Assembly: GCA_007922195.1 (NCBI GenBank)
Contig: ML682091.1
Coordinates: 682,570 to 746,569, forward strand
DNA length: 64,000 bases
Direction of reading: 5' to 3'
Source of the DNA: Podocnemis expansa
Taxonomy: Eukaryota > Chordata > Testudines > Podocnemididae
In this document: positions 21,516 to 32,256 of the stretch, piece by piece
Layout of the letters: the number at the start of each line of letters is the position of its first letter
Numbering within the stretch: position 1 is the stretch's first letter
Position numbers and translations under genes: made by a program
Notes under the pieces: generated by a model
Told to the model about the DNA's origin: nothing
The model's database searches: none
What the model saw: the letters and a program-made list of their open reading frames with translations, nothing else

Positions 21516-23364
21516 AATTATGGAACCATTTCTGTATTTGGGCCACAAACTTTTTGCAGCATATTCGGTTCCAGTTATCCCTGCTATTCGCCTCCCCTCA
21601 CCTGTTACATATGTAGTGTTACAGCAAGTCCTTGGGGCCATTAATTGGCTACGCCCCTATTATCGGCTCACCACAGAGACCCTTCGGCCCTTGTTCCTAG
21701 CCCTCAAGGACGGCAAGCACCCCTCTGATCCTATTTCCTTATCCCAGTCACAACTTGCTGTTATTAACCATGTTAATTCCATCATAGCCCAAAGGTGGGT
21801 AGATCGAGCCGCTGCAGATCTCCCTCCTAAGCTTATCTGTCTTCACGACACACTTCAACCTTGCGCAGTCCTGGCTCAAGAGCCTTCTTCTGCCCCAATG
21901 CGTATCCTCGAGTGGCTTTACCTTCCCCATGCCCCTCCTAATACCCTAACACCACTCGATTGTATGATTGCTCAATTGGTTACCAAAGGCCGTATGCGTT
22001 CCCTTGCTTTAATGGGACTTGACCCCTCTGAAATTGTCCTTCCTCTCCCATTGAAGCGTAGCGCCATGACAATTGCCTTTTCCGAGCCCCTACAACTTGC
22101 CTTCGCTGGCTATGTGGGTCGTATTTCCTATCATACCGCGAAGGATCCGCGTCTTCATATTGTACAACACACTCCTGTCCTGCTTGAACGTTTACTTGTT
22201 TTTACTCCCATTCCCGATGCCCTAACTGTTTTTACCGATGGTAGCCCTACTTGCGGCGTTATCTCTTGGTACGCCGCTGGTCAATGGTTTTCTCGCTTTA
22301 CCACGCCTCAAACCTCACCTCAACGCTCTGAGTTGGCTGCAGTTTGTCTTGCCTTCTCGCATTTTTCTGCTCAACCTGTTAATGTTATTACTGATAGTTT
22401 ATATGTCGCCAATGTTGCTTCTTGTATACTTGGTAGCTATGTTTCCCCTGCGATTGACTCAGCGCTTTTAAGTCTTTTCCTTACACTTCAGTCCCTTATT
22501 CGCTCCCGTTCCCATCGTTTTTTTATTGCCCACATCCGCAGTCACCAACCCTTTCCTGGTTTTCTTTCTGAGGGCAATGCCTATGCGGATGCCCAATTAC
22601 GTACTTTTTGGCCTTGCTCTGCCATTGCCAGTCATGAACTTCACCATCAAAATGCCAAAGCCCTTGCCCAACAATTTTCCATTCCTCTTTCTGAGGCTCG
22701 GGCTATTATTCAACAATGCCCTCAGTGTTCCCTTCACGCCTCGTTTCCTCCTGTTGGTGTTAACCCTCGAGGCCTTGGATCTAACCAATTATGGCAAATG
22801 GATGTCACACAGTTCCCCCCATTCTCCCCTTGGCGGTATCTCCACGTAACCGTGGATACCTATTCCGGCTACTTGTGGGTTACCCCGCATAAGGGTGAGA
22901 AAACAAAGCATGTCATCAACCACCTTCTCCGTTCATTTGCTGTTATGGGTGTTCCCCAGCGTCTTAAAACGGACAATGGTCCTGCTTATTGTTCCACCGC
23001 CCTTGCGGACTTTTGTACTCGCTGGGGTGTCACTCACACCTTTGGCATTCCCTATATCCTTTCTCATGACTCTCAATTGCTCTCTCGTACACAGAAACAT
23101 TTTCAACAAACAGAGGTTCTCCCCGCTCCAAGGGTGATTTACCGTCAGCTGCCCGGTGACACGTGGAGTAAACCTGTGCCCCTCATCACTTGGGGGCGCG
23201 GCTACGCGGCAGTTGCAACTGACAACGGGCCGGTGTGGGTTCCAGCGAGATACGTTAAGCCGTGGGTGGCAGATGGCGTGGCATCAAGGTCTCCAAAATC
23301 CCATCCCGGACTTCAATCTGCACCTGACGCCCAACCCGACCACCCCGGTGACCACCCAGCGTAA
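21500..23364 (+). pseudogene. pol: Retroviral pol remnant with two internal deletions
   Basis: A long open frame preserves only parts of pol. It enters at about 21520 with EPFLYLGHKL, a region just after the YxDD active site, and continues through LGAINWLRPYY (thumb) and the connection. RNase H follows, with TDGS, SELAA, TDSLYV and a YAD segment. The integrase zinc-binding region has HX3H and CPQC, and two catalytic aspartates are present, in WQMDVTQF and KTDNGPAY. The fingers and palm with the YxDD motif are missing. After GIPY at about 23055 the sequence jumps to the integrase C-terminal region, so the catalytic glutamate is missing too. Both junctions leave the frame open, which explains the 600-codon ORF. 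No reverse transcription or integration activity can come from this copy. Confidence 0.9.
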
Positions 23365-24715
23365 GCACGGGAAGCCTAATTCCCCAGTTACTTGGGGACA
23401 GATCAAGAACCTTGCTAGACAAGCTGAAATGACTTTGGACAATAATAGACTGAACAAAACAGCCGAGAATTATGTTGCAGCAATTATTGCCTGTTTGAAT
23501 GCTAATTCTTGTATATTTTTGTGTTTGTTTACCTTATTTTTGTGCCCTTTCAGTTATGCTAACCCCCTTCCAACTGTCATACCCAATGTGTGGGAGGCAT
23601 TTGCCTCAGTCCTTAATCAATCTAGCTTTTGCTTAACTCAGCAAGTGGCAGTTGGGCAGATACTGGGCACCTGTCTCGTTCCTGTTTGCCATGATGCATC
23701 TGACATTGAGAATAGTACTTGGTTTTATCAATCTCTTGGCCCTAACACTACCATTAAGAATTTGGGGTACTCCGCCTATCACAATTGGGGAGCCCAAACC
23801 CAGCAACCACCAGCTTCTGCACTTGTTCTTGATACGCCATATATTGCTAGTCACAATGTTTCCTGTGCCCGAATGGTAAATTGCACGAAAAATTGTTATT
23901 TGCCCCAGACTCGTTTACTTAACTGTTCCTCTTATCAAAATATTTCCTACTTATATAAATATATTACCTTGCCCCCAGGATGGTTCTGGACATGTACAGG
24001 ACTCACCTTTAATTATATTCCGGCCAATATTACTCATGGCACCACCTGCTGCTTAAGCAGACTTTCTCTTATTATGCCCCTGCGGTCTCATATTTCCCAC
24101 CCGTCTCGTCCTAAACGAGCCACTGTTTCCCTCGACCCCTCTTGTGATGGTCACACTGCCTTGCTTACTAAAACAGAAACCGTTGCGTTAGCTCTTTCCT
24201 TAGTAGGCATATCTGGTCTTGCTACTTTTAATAGTATGAATATTAATGCGTTGGCTTGTGCAGCAGTGAAATCCTTAAATGCCACGTCCACAGCTATTGC
24301 TCTCCTGAATACCGAACAAGCGGAGCTCCGGCATGGACTTTTACAAAATCGCGCCGCCATTGATTATCTTCTTTTATTGCATCATTATGGTTGTGAAAAA
24401 GTTAATGATATGTGTTGTTTTAATATTTCTGATCACTCTCACGCTGTTGATAATCAATTGCAAACAATCAAAAATCTCACTTCCCAAATTCAGATTGCTT
24501 CCGACCCCCTTTCAGGGTGGTGGGATTGGCTCTCCTCTCTCCTCCCTGGCTGGGGGTGGCTTCACCTGCTCCTTATTTATGGTATTCTGGCCTGTGTTTG
24601 TCTGATTTTGATTTGTTGCGGTATTCAATGCATCCCATCCCTTGTTGCTATGTGCCTTCATGGCTGCCCCTGGTCTCCACGGGCAGCTTCCAAACCTCCT
24701 CTTGCCAAAATTTAA
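23273..24715 (+). CDS. env: Retroviral envelope protein, intact frame
   Basis: This is the envelope glycoprotein precursor, about 480 residues from the ATG at 23273, which overlaps the end of pol in another frame. The same frame stays open up to 23156. A hydrophobic leader lies around IFLCLFTLFLCPF. The surface subunit has many N-X-S/T sequons and ends at a furin-type site, RPKR, near 24117. The transmembrane subunit has an internal hydrophobic fusion segment between two cysteines, a heptad region, LQNRAAIDYLL followed by the CX6CC motif (CEKVNDMCC), a membrane span near WLHLLLIYGILACVCLILICC's start, and a short tail. An internal fusion segment and CX6CC together resemble alpharetroviral envelopes. 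The frame is undamaged, unlike pol. Confidence 0.93.
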   Translation: MAWHQGLQNPIPDFNLHLTPNPTTPVTTQRKHGKPNSPVTWGQIKNLARQAEMTLDNNRLNKTAENYVAAIIACLNANSCIFLCLFTLFLCPFSYANPLPTVIPNVWEAFASVLNQSSFCLTQQVAVGQILGTCLVPVCHDASDIENSTWFYQSLGPNTTIKNLGYSAYHNWGAQTQQPPASALVLDTPYIASHNVSCARMVNCTKNCYLPQTRLLNCSSYQNISYLYKYITLPPGWFWTCTGLTFNYIPANITHGTTCCLSRLSLIMPLRSHISHPSRPKRATVSLDPSCDGHTALLTKTETVALALSLVGISGLATFNSMNINALACAAVKSLNATSTAIALLNTEQAELRHGLLQNRAAIDYLLLLHHYGCEKVNDMCCFNISDHSHAVDNQLQTIKNLTSQIQIASDPLSGWWDWLSSLLPGWGWLHLLLIYGILACVCLILICCGIQCIPSLVAMCLHGCPWSPRAASKPPLAKI

Positions 24716-24717
24716 AA

Positions 24718-24732
24718 CAAAAGAGGGGGAGA
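24718..24732 (+). other. Polypurine tract
   Basis: AAAAGAGGGGGAGA-like purines directly precede the 3' LTR and would prime plus-strand DNA synthesis. Confidence 0.85.
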
Positions 24733-25034
24733 TGTTGGGGTGATGCTGGGAACATGGGCGCTGGCAAACCACGTCTGTGTTAGCTGCATGGCCCTGACCT
24801 ACTAATTCTGATTACTAAGGGAAATTACTAGCAGGCTCCCTCCCTCCCCGCTTCTCAGTTCTAGAAGATACATTAAGCGAGCTTTTTATTACCAATCACA
24901 GTATAGTAAACAAGTATACTCATCATTGTCTTACGTGTGTAGAGATAAGCTAAGGTGTATAAATAAAGATTCCTGGGGCGTGCCCAGGACGCTTCTCAGC
25001 CGTAATCCTCGACTCTGTCCGGTTTCTTCCCGCA
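24733..25034 (+). repeat. 3' LTR of the provirus
   Basis: This LTR is 302 bp and matches the 5' LTR base for base in my comparison. It starts TGTTGGGG, ends CCCGCA, and has TATAAATAAA at 24958-24967. Confidence 0.96.
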
Positions 25035-25040
25035 CATGGC
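25035..25040. other. Provirus target-site duplication, right
   Basis: CATGGC repeats the left flank at 19039-19044 exactly. Confidence 0.95.
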
Positions 25041-25345
25041 AGTAGCTTGAAATCAACATTGGATATCAACAGAACATTGGCTGTGGACAATATTAATTAA
25101 AAAAAAAAACACAAAAGGATGTGATAGAGATTTCTGTATGTGGCTTGGGACTGTATTTTGTTAATCAAGCTAAGGAGGAAAACAAAAACCCCAAAAGGGG
25201 GTGGGATCATGTCTTTATTACTGTTTTTAGGTCACTGTACAGGGGCAACTCACCAGTCCGCAGCCTCCTGCTGGCCAGTCTCGGGTGTAGCTTTGTTAGT
25301 CTGTTCACCCTCCTTGGGTGGTGCTTCTCTTGCCCTCACTCCTGT
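25041..25345. other. Right flank of provirus
   Basis: A-rich sequence with an A-run at 25101-25111. No gene or named repeat is seen. Confidence 0.35.
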
Positions 25346-25353
25346 CCCTATGT

Positions 25354-25570
25354 CAGTGTTTCCCAACCAGTGTGCCAAGGCACACAGGTGTGCCATCAGG
25401 CCTGAGGATGTATGCCGCAACACTTTTTGACAACACACTCAAAGAGCTCTGGATTGGGATCTTGGCTCATAAATATTCATGAGTTCATTTGGAAACCATA
25501 TGGGCGTGTGCCTGAAATTAATTAAAGGTAGCAAGGTGCGCTGCAGCACTGAAAATATTGGGAACCACTG
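25354..25570. mobile_element. hAT-type MITE with 8-bp target duplication
   Basis: The terminal inverted repeats are CAGTGTTTCCCAA and TTGGGAACCACTG. The flanks CCCTATGT (25346-25353) and CCCTACGT (25571-25578) form an 8-bp duplication with one later mismatch. The 217-bp interior has no coding capacity. The 8-bp duplication and CAGTG ends are hAT features. Confidence 0.85.
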
Positions 25571-25578
25571 CCCTACGT

Positions 25579-27622
25579 CAGTCTCAGGATCAAAGTGTCC
25601 TGTTTGTGACATGGTTCTCTCCCGATCTCTGCTCCCCTCTGCCAAGAGTTGCTTCTGCAGTCATGGTGTACATTCCTTGCCTGTCTCCTGATGCCCCCCT
25701 ACCTCCTCCACTGCCTTACCCAGCTCTTCTTCCCTCTCCCCACTTCCCCTTCCCCTGCCCAGCAGGGGACATTGGAGCACAAAGAGGCTGACTCACAGCC
25801 ACAACCTGCTTCTTGGTGAGCCCCAGGGCCACATGGCCATTTAAATCTCCTGTCCTCACTCACGTGCCTGTGTGTACCACAAGGTGGGAAATTTAAGATG
25901 GCCCCTCTTGGCCCCAGCTCCCTGGTGTGTGGGTCAGCAGGGGAGGGCTGACAGGCTGAAGGGCCACAATTTGAGGTACTCCACAATATATTTAGGGCAC
26001 AGGCCTTGTGGGCTTGTCAGCACCCAGGGACACAGCAGCATCGTCCTCAACTTCTCAGTCCATTACCCTGGGCCACATTCTGCATGGCCTCCAGCCCCCT
26101 CTGCCCCATTGCTATAGGGCCTCAGCCTAGAAATCACTTCTCAGAGAAGCACGAGTTTTCCTTAGGTGCCCTAGTACCTGTCTACACTATCAATCCTCTG
26201 TATAGGGGGCTACTGGCCTCAGCCTACAAGACAGCAGGTTTTCCAGCCTTCAGCATCAGTCCCCAGTGGGACTGAACTGCAGTGATGGGATCTCCTTCCC
26301 TCCTTTTCCTCTTCTTATATGGGCCTGCTGGGCCCTGACTGGCCACTCCTGTCAGCCCATCTCTAATTAGCTGCCTCTTGCACAGCTTCTGTTGAGCTCT
26401 GTTAACCCTTTAGCACAGAGGCTTCAACACAGTAGCTAAAAGGATAACACCACCATGAAATAGTTTAATAGCAGTTTATAATCCTGTCTGAATATTTTGC
26501 ACAGTTATTTCTCAGGCATCATATTTTCACGTTATTACTTTGCATTGGCACAGCATCAGTCCTGCTGAAGGCAGGTGCAGACATGACGCCTGCCAGCAGG
26601 AGCCAGCCAAGCCAATACGGAGCTGGAGAGCGAGCAGTGACACAACACGTCCAGCTGGGACATTTATAACACATGGTCAGTATGATGGATGTGGAATTAA
26701 ATGACCTTGTCTGTCATGTCTGTGATTGTTTTGTTAGGATGAATATTTTGCTATTCTTGTAATGATCCTGTCAAAATACCAGTAACGGTGTTTGGAGAAG
26801 TTACATTTTAATATACATGTGAGTGAAGACAAAGAATAAATCACAATCCCAATTCAACACGTTTTGAAGAATATTATTTGAATGTAAACACCAGTTTACA
26901 GCAATAACATTTTCAAAATTAGAACCAGCTCTCTTTTCTCCTCTCCAGATTTTACACTGAGACTTCACAAAGGTAGAAATTCTGACAGCAGACACTGATC
27001 CTGTCTATCACTATCTGCTGCCGCTGATGTGGATAAAGGAAAGGGCAACATATCATGATGGGGCATCAGCAGACACAAGCTGTATGTCAGTATTTGCTGA
27101 AAGGATCACCCTTGGTCAGGAGCCCCTTGTCACACTGCACTGGAGTGGGGCAAACATTGTTGAGCTGCCTGGGCTCCTGTCTGTGATCAGGTCCCTTTTA
27201 CCCAGCCTGGTCCCACAGTCACACAGCCCTGGGGCTGGGCTCACACTGGCTTTGTCCTGCCACAGCTACTGAATCCCCTTCCCCAGCTCAGGTCTTTCCA
27301 CCCTCCATGACCCTGGGACCAGCACCTGCAACATAGGCCTGGGGACTGGTCAGAGCTGGGAGGGACAGTCTGTGAGAGGGACACTGGGCAGGTCAGGGCA
27401 GCTGAGCCATGGTCACGTTGAATTTCCTGATCGACTGCTCTGGAGTTTGAAGTTTGAACCCTGAACATCACCCTGGTGTCTGGGTAGCCCTGTATCAAAG
27501 GGAGACTCCTGCTCTGCACTCAGCACACAGGATTTGAACTGACGTACACAAGTTATTTCAAGTAATTTCCTTCTTAATGCCTGGGCCAGTGCCAGGGAAG
27601 GGGGCTGAGACTGTCGACCTGC
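25579..27622. other. Downstream of TRIM cassette 1
   Basis: This would hold the 3'UTR and polyadenylation site of the minus-strand TRIM gene. I see no canonical AATAAA on that strand. ATTAAA variants occur near 26463 and 26813. No other gene is recognised. Confidence 0.35.
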
Positions 27623-28176
27623 CTAGAGATTCCCTCCGCTCTGGGCTGGGACTGGGCAGATGATCAGGGGAGCCGCGTTCTTACCCCCAGCATAGACACC
27701 AGGACAGAAATAAGGGCGGAGGGTCCCGGAGAAGGTGTCAGTGAAAGTGAAGAGCAGGGACCTGTCTGTCACATTGTAAAATGAGACCTCACCTGCCTCA
27801 TAGTCCAGGAAAATCCCCACCCGGCTGGGCCTGACACTCACAGGGAGGGGTATTGATGGAGAGGTGAGGGCCTTGTATTCCCCGTCCCTCAGCCACACAA
27901 GCCAGTATCCATTCCCAGGTGAGACTGAGTGAGTCCCCTTCCTGCTCACAGATTCCCTACAGACTCCCAGGTGCCAAGTAGTCTTCTCCTCCACCTCCAC
28001 CTCCCAGTAACGCCTCCCGCCCGTGAATCCCTCAGCGCCCAGAACTTCAATGTAAGTATCAAATCTCTCAGGGTTGTTGGGCAGATCCTGGCGTCTGTCT
28101 CCGACTCTCACATGTTTCCGATCCTCAGACAGGATGAGGTCGGGATGAGCCGTGTCTGGATCCAGAGTCACGTCCA
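27623..28176 (-). CDS. TRIM cassette 1, PRY-SPRY (B30.2) terminal exon
   Basis: This exon encodes the ligand-recognition B30.2 domain used by TRIM and butyrophilin proteins to bind target proteins or small ligands. It opens after a CTCTCCCCAG acceptor at 28176 in phase 1 and runs open to a TAG at 27625-27623. The three family signatures are present in order: LDPDTAHPDLILSED (PRY), GRRYWEVEVEEK, and VGIFLDYEAGEVSFYNV followed by LRPYFCPG. About 184 residues are encoded, a normal size. The phase-1 acceptor fits both the 104-bp exon of cassette 1 and the 27-bp exon of cassette 2, so it could terminate either transcript. A 3' half paralog is at 49232-49621. Confidence 0.93.
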
Positions 28177-28719
28177 CTGGGGAGAGAGTCACAAAGTCAG
28201 GGCCAGGCGGGGCAGGGGCAGGTCACGGGGGTCACAGGGAAATTAATCTGCGTCCACAGCCCTGCATGGACACGAAAACCTGGAACCACATCTGATCCAC
28301 ATCCACTCAGTGAGAGAATTGATCCGGTCCATAATCCACATGCCAGGTTTTAGCTGAATCCCCAACTGTAGCTGCAACCAAGCTGCAGACTTTGATTGGT
28401 TCATTCCCCACATGGATCCCGCCCACTCCTTCCTCTGCTTGTTTGTGGTTCGCACACTTTGCTGTCAATCAGATTTCCTAATCCACCAATGAAGTCTCTG
28501 ATTGACTGCAGGGCATGCAAACTGCAAACAAGAAAAGAGGTGCGCAGGTAAAATGTGGGGAATGAGCCAATCAAAGGCCAGCAGTGGATCTCCAAGCCCT
28601 GGACTGAGACTCTGATTGTCTGGCAGATGACAGTCAGAGCTGAGCTAGGATTGGCTGGAGGCTTCCTGCTTCCCCTGCCTGCTGCTGACACAGATCAGGG
28701 CAGGGGCTGCAGCATCCAC

Positions 28720-30300
28720 CAAGGGAGGGAGGAGGAGCTGGGGGGGCAGATGGGGGTGAAAGGAGGGGCAGGATCCAGGAGGCTGAGGGGGGTGAGGGGA
28801 GGGATGGGGTCCAGGCAAGAGGATGTGGCCAGACCCCAGGGGCAAAGGGAGGGGGGGTATCAAAGAGGAGAGGGATATGAGGGAATTGGGGGACTCCGTG
28901 GGTCATAGGAAGGGAGGAGAAGGGGGGTCTATGGAGCAGATGGGAGCTGTGGGGATGGTCAGATGACAGGGTGGGGGAATGAGGAGTGGGGCAGGCCCCA
29001 GAAGGACACTGAGGCAGGAACTAGGGGGCAGGAGGGGTGGCTGAGACAGGCGGAGGGTCACTGGAGCAAAGCAGAGCAGAGTGAGGGAAGAGGGAGGTGC
29101 CAGTGGGGTGATAGGAGGGGGGCACCGGGCAGCCAAAGAGGGGTGAGAAAAGGAGAGGACACTGAGGCACAGAGGAGGGAAGAGCTTTGCACCAGAAGAC
29201 ACAAGGGGCAAACACAGAGTCATGGGGGAGCGAAAGGAGGGGCTGGAAGAGGAGGAGGGAAAGGGCAGGAACTAATGGCAGGGGGTGTGAGGGGAGGGGC
29301 AGACACCAGGCAGGGAAAGGTCAGGTGGGAGAAGGTGCAGACAAGGAGGGGACAAAGCAGGTGAGGGGTGGGGCAGGCACCAGAGAAGCATGGGGGGGGG
29401 GTGAGGGAGGGACAGGCAGACACCCGGAGGCTTGAGGGGCTGGTGAGTGGAGGGATGGATGCAAGAGGGGCAGGGGGGTGATGGGGCAGGTTGGCACCAG
29501 GAGGGCTGAGAAGTGAGAATGGAGGGGTGGATTTAAGGAAGGCAGAGGGGGGGAGGTCGGGTACCAGGAAATGTTACTAACTTCTCTCGGCAGGAAATAC
29601 CCAGAGAGCCCCCAAAAAGTAACCAGATGGGGGTGAGGGAAGAGGTGATAGCTAGGGGGCAGGGAGAGGAGTGTGAGGAAGGGTGGCCCTAGGGGCACAG
29701 AGGGAACTGAAGGGAGGGGTGGGACATGACGGGGAAGATGGTGGCTAAAGGGAGAGGTGGTTCCCTGAGGGTAAAAGGGGTGAGAGGAGGCCCAGACAGC
29801 AGGGAGCCCAAAGGCGGTCAAGGGAAGGTGTCAAATGGTGGCAAGGTTAGAAAGAGGGTCTGGGGATCAGATGAGTGAAGGGGGGGCTGGTGCCAGGTGG
29901 CCTGGGGGGCTGAGGGGAGGGGTCGGGTCTGGGGGGATCAGGAAGGGGAAAGTAATGCAGGGAGAGGGATGCGAGGGAAGGGGCAGGTAACATGGAGTGA
30001 GGGGACAGGCATGTGCCACGTATGCTATGGCATTACTGAGGGTAGGTGTGAAGGGAGCAGTGCAGGGCAAGGGAAGGGGCCTACAACAGTGGGACCAAGG
30101 GGGGATCATACAGGCAGGCAGAAAAATAAGCAGGGAGGAGGCACCAGAGGAAGAAGGAAACAAGAGAACGGGTCAGGGCAGAGGAGCAGTGCTGGGGGCA
30201 GAAGGGGGAAAGGAAGGGGCAGGGAAAAGGGGGGCTCTGCGCAGAGATGGGGGTGAAAGGCGGGTTGGGCATCAGAATAGCAGGAGATGAGGGATCTCAT
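28720..30300. repeat. Purine- and G-rich minisatellite-like intron tract
   Basis: About 1.6 kb of plus strand is dominated by GGGGTGAGGGGAGGGG-like blocks, with recurring GGCACCAGG and GGGGGCTGA words at irregular spacing. It lies in the intron between the 104-bp and B30.2 exons of cassette 1, so the transcript carries the C- and T-rich complement. Dozens of GGG and GGGG runs make it prone to four-stranded DNA on the plus strand. The long open frames here are a by-product of the composition. Confidence 0.8.
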
Positions 30301-31017
30301 GGATGATGAAAGGCAGGGGCTGGAACAGAGCAAAGGAGATTTCATCTTAGGGTTTACTCGCACAGGCATCCAAAAAGTGGTTTCTGTCTCAGAGCTTTCA
30401 GATCGTCTGGCATAATTTAAGTGAATAGAAGAGGGTAAACTGGTGCAGGGACAGTAGCTGGGCTGGGGGCAGGTGTGGGGAGCAGTAGCTGGGGTGGATG
30501 AGGGGGTCCACACTGGCACAAGGGGGGCCTGCCAAATTAACAGGTTCCAGGCCCCCCCCTTATACTTTAACCCCTGTGTGTGACTCTGTTTCTTACTCAG
30601 TAAAACACAGCCCAGCTCAGACCACAGCAGCCAGGCCAGCCCCTCGTCTGACCAGGCGCCTCGACTAGCCTTGGCTAACGAGCCTGTGACGGTGCTGAAT
30701 AGTAGCCAGGAAACACAGCCCCCCACATCCCATTGGAAAGAGAGAGACACATTATCCGTTACCAGCCTGTGCAGCCCCCAGCACGCTGGGCCGAGTCAGG
30801 CCTTACAACCTCTGGCTCTGTGACACCCATGGGGTCAGGCTGTCAGAGCCATAATCAGGGGATGCAAATACAGCAAACTCCCCAGTGACCAGTGCCTCGG
30901 CCTCCAGCTATCAGAGCTCCATGCCTGGCTGCTGGGTCCACGGGTGTCCCTTGGTCCCAGGCTGTGTCCACAGCCCCAGGCACAAGACAGCTGAATGGCT
31001 CAGCAGCTTCCACTCAC

Positions 31018-31121
31018 CCCAGAATCTCTTCAGCATTTCCTTCATGTCAAGACAAATTTTATAATCGTTCTTCAGCTCAGCAGAAATGGCACCTAGTTCC
31101 TGGAGTTTCAGACTTTGACTC
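31018..31121 (-). CDS. TRIM cassette 1, linker exon (104 bp)
   Basis: This exon lies between the coiled coil and the B30.2 domain. It encodes SQSLKLQELGAISAEL followed by NDYKICLDMKEMLKRFW, a typical amphipathic TRIM linker. It follows a TTCCTTCACAG acceptor and ends at a GTGAGT donor in phase 1. It begins with the third base of a codon split from the 23-bp exon, so the frames connect exactly. Confidence 0.85.
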
Positions 31122-31217
31122 CTGTGAAGGAAACGTCCCATCATCACCCAAATGCTCTATACTCACACTACCACAGAGCTGCCAGTAAGTTAAGAGCAAT
31201 GAACATGGGGAACATAC

Positions 31218-31240
31218 CTGGACAACGTGCTTTTCACACC
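31218..31240 (-). CDS. TRIM cassette 1, 23-bp micro-exon
   Basis: This is the conserved 23-bp exon of RING/B-box/coiled-coil TRIM genes, flanked by CCCTTCCAG and GTATGT. It encodes GVKSTLS plus a split codon. The exact 23-bp length and the phase 0-to-2 change match the family. Confidence 0.85.
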
Positions 31241-31763
31241 CTGGAAGGGGGAAGAGAATCGATGTCTGAATTAAAACCACATGCAGAAAAACAGGGAAGT
31301 TTCACTCTGTGTCTCTACCTTGCATCTAGAAAACAGATCCACCCTTCTGAGCTTCACTGTTTTATGGTAAAAGCTAACAGGTCATTTGATATAAGTGAAA
31401 CATTAATTTAGCCCCAAATATTCATTTGGCCCGGTGGGGCCCTGTCCCATTATTGCACATCTCAGGATCTGTGTTTACAAACCTTGCTAGGCACAGTTCT
31501 GTGCAGTCAGAGCCTGGTGGGTTTAGCCCATTATCATTTTGTATCAAATACTTCATCACCCCCCGGCCTCACTGGATCTCCATGAACAGAATTCCTCTCT
31601 CACGGGCACTGCAATGGTTTTGAACTTATGAAATTTTAACCCAATGTTCTCTTTGCCTATACAACCACAAAACACATTTACTGTAAGTTTTGGAATCAAG
31701 GACCCTAAACCCTCAGCTTTAACTCCGGAAGAAGGAAGAATTTTGAAGCCGTCTGTGTCTCAC

Positions 31764-31994
31764 CTTTAGCAGCTCAGCAGCCCTTTGCTGACACTTCTCC
31801 TCTATCTCTGTGATCAGCTGCTGCAGAGAGCGGCTTTGCTGGGAGAGTTTGGTCACATTTTCCTCAAGTCTCTGCAGCGTCTCCCTCTCCTCCTCCGCCA
31901 GTCTCTGAAGAAGGATCTGCTCCTCCTCTCTCAAGAGCGTGTGCAGTCTGTTAAATTCACCTGCGATCGCCTCCTTCTTCTGCTTTACCTTCCT
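31764..31994 (-). CDS. TRIM cassette 1, coiled-coil exon (231 bp)
   Basis: The exon is exactly 231 bp, the standard length for the second coiled-coil exon of TRIM genes, phase 0 at both ends. It encodes a continuous heptad-rich helix, including EFNRLHTLLREEEQILLQRL and ENVTKLSQQSRSLQQLITEIE. The helix mediates antiparallel dimerisation in TRIM proteins. Acceptor TCTCAAG, donor GTGAGA. Confidence 0.92.
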
Positions 31995-32163
31995 CTTGAG
32001 ACACAATAGGGAAGAGAGACAGCAGAAGCGAGATGTTAAGTGAATGTGGCCTGGAGCAAACAACCAGAGCAGGTTCAGAAGCTTGGCCTGAAGCTTTACA
32101 GCCCCTCATCCCTGGCCGCCCTGCAGGGGACAGGTTCAGGGAGGGATCATCCCCAACACCCAC

Positions 32164-32256
32164 CTGCCACTCTGTGGTTTTCTTCTCTTCCGATGTCCGA
32201 GCCAGGGCCTGCTTCAGCTCCTTCTTCAGAAGGCCCAGAGCTCCCTGGAGTTTCTC
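32164..32256 (-). CDS. TRIM cassette 1, first coiled-coil exon (93 bp)
   Basis: It encodes EKLQGALGLLKKELKQALAR and then TSEEKKTTEWQ, the helix following the B-box. It is flanked by TCCTTTTCAG and GTGGGT. At 93 bp it is one codon shorter than the usual 96 bp, and the frame is kept. Confidence 0.9.

Larger units (their letters stand above)
19045..25034 (+). mobile_element. Endogenous retrovirus, class II (alpha/beta-like), defective
   Basis: This is a complete LTR-to-LTR provirus of 5,990 bp. In order it has: 5' LTR, tRNA-Trp-type primer site, splice donor, gag, a -1 shift into dUTPase and protease, a deleted pol, env, polypurine tract and 3' LTR. The two LTRs compare as identical over all 302 bp and the flanking 6-bp duplication is perfect, which indicates a young insertion. 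Gag, dUTPase and pol are of class II (betaretrovirus-like) type. The primer site and the envelope transmembrane region resemble alpharetroviruses. Two deletions in pol remove the reverse transcriptase active centre and the integrase glutamate, so this copy cannot replicate on its own. It lies antisense to the flanking host genes. Confidence 0.97.

Noticed and set aside
28903..30750. Several open frames of 100-214 codons
   Set aside because: They come from the G-rich intron tract; frames open on both strands with proline- or glycine-rich low complexity.
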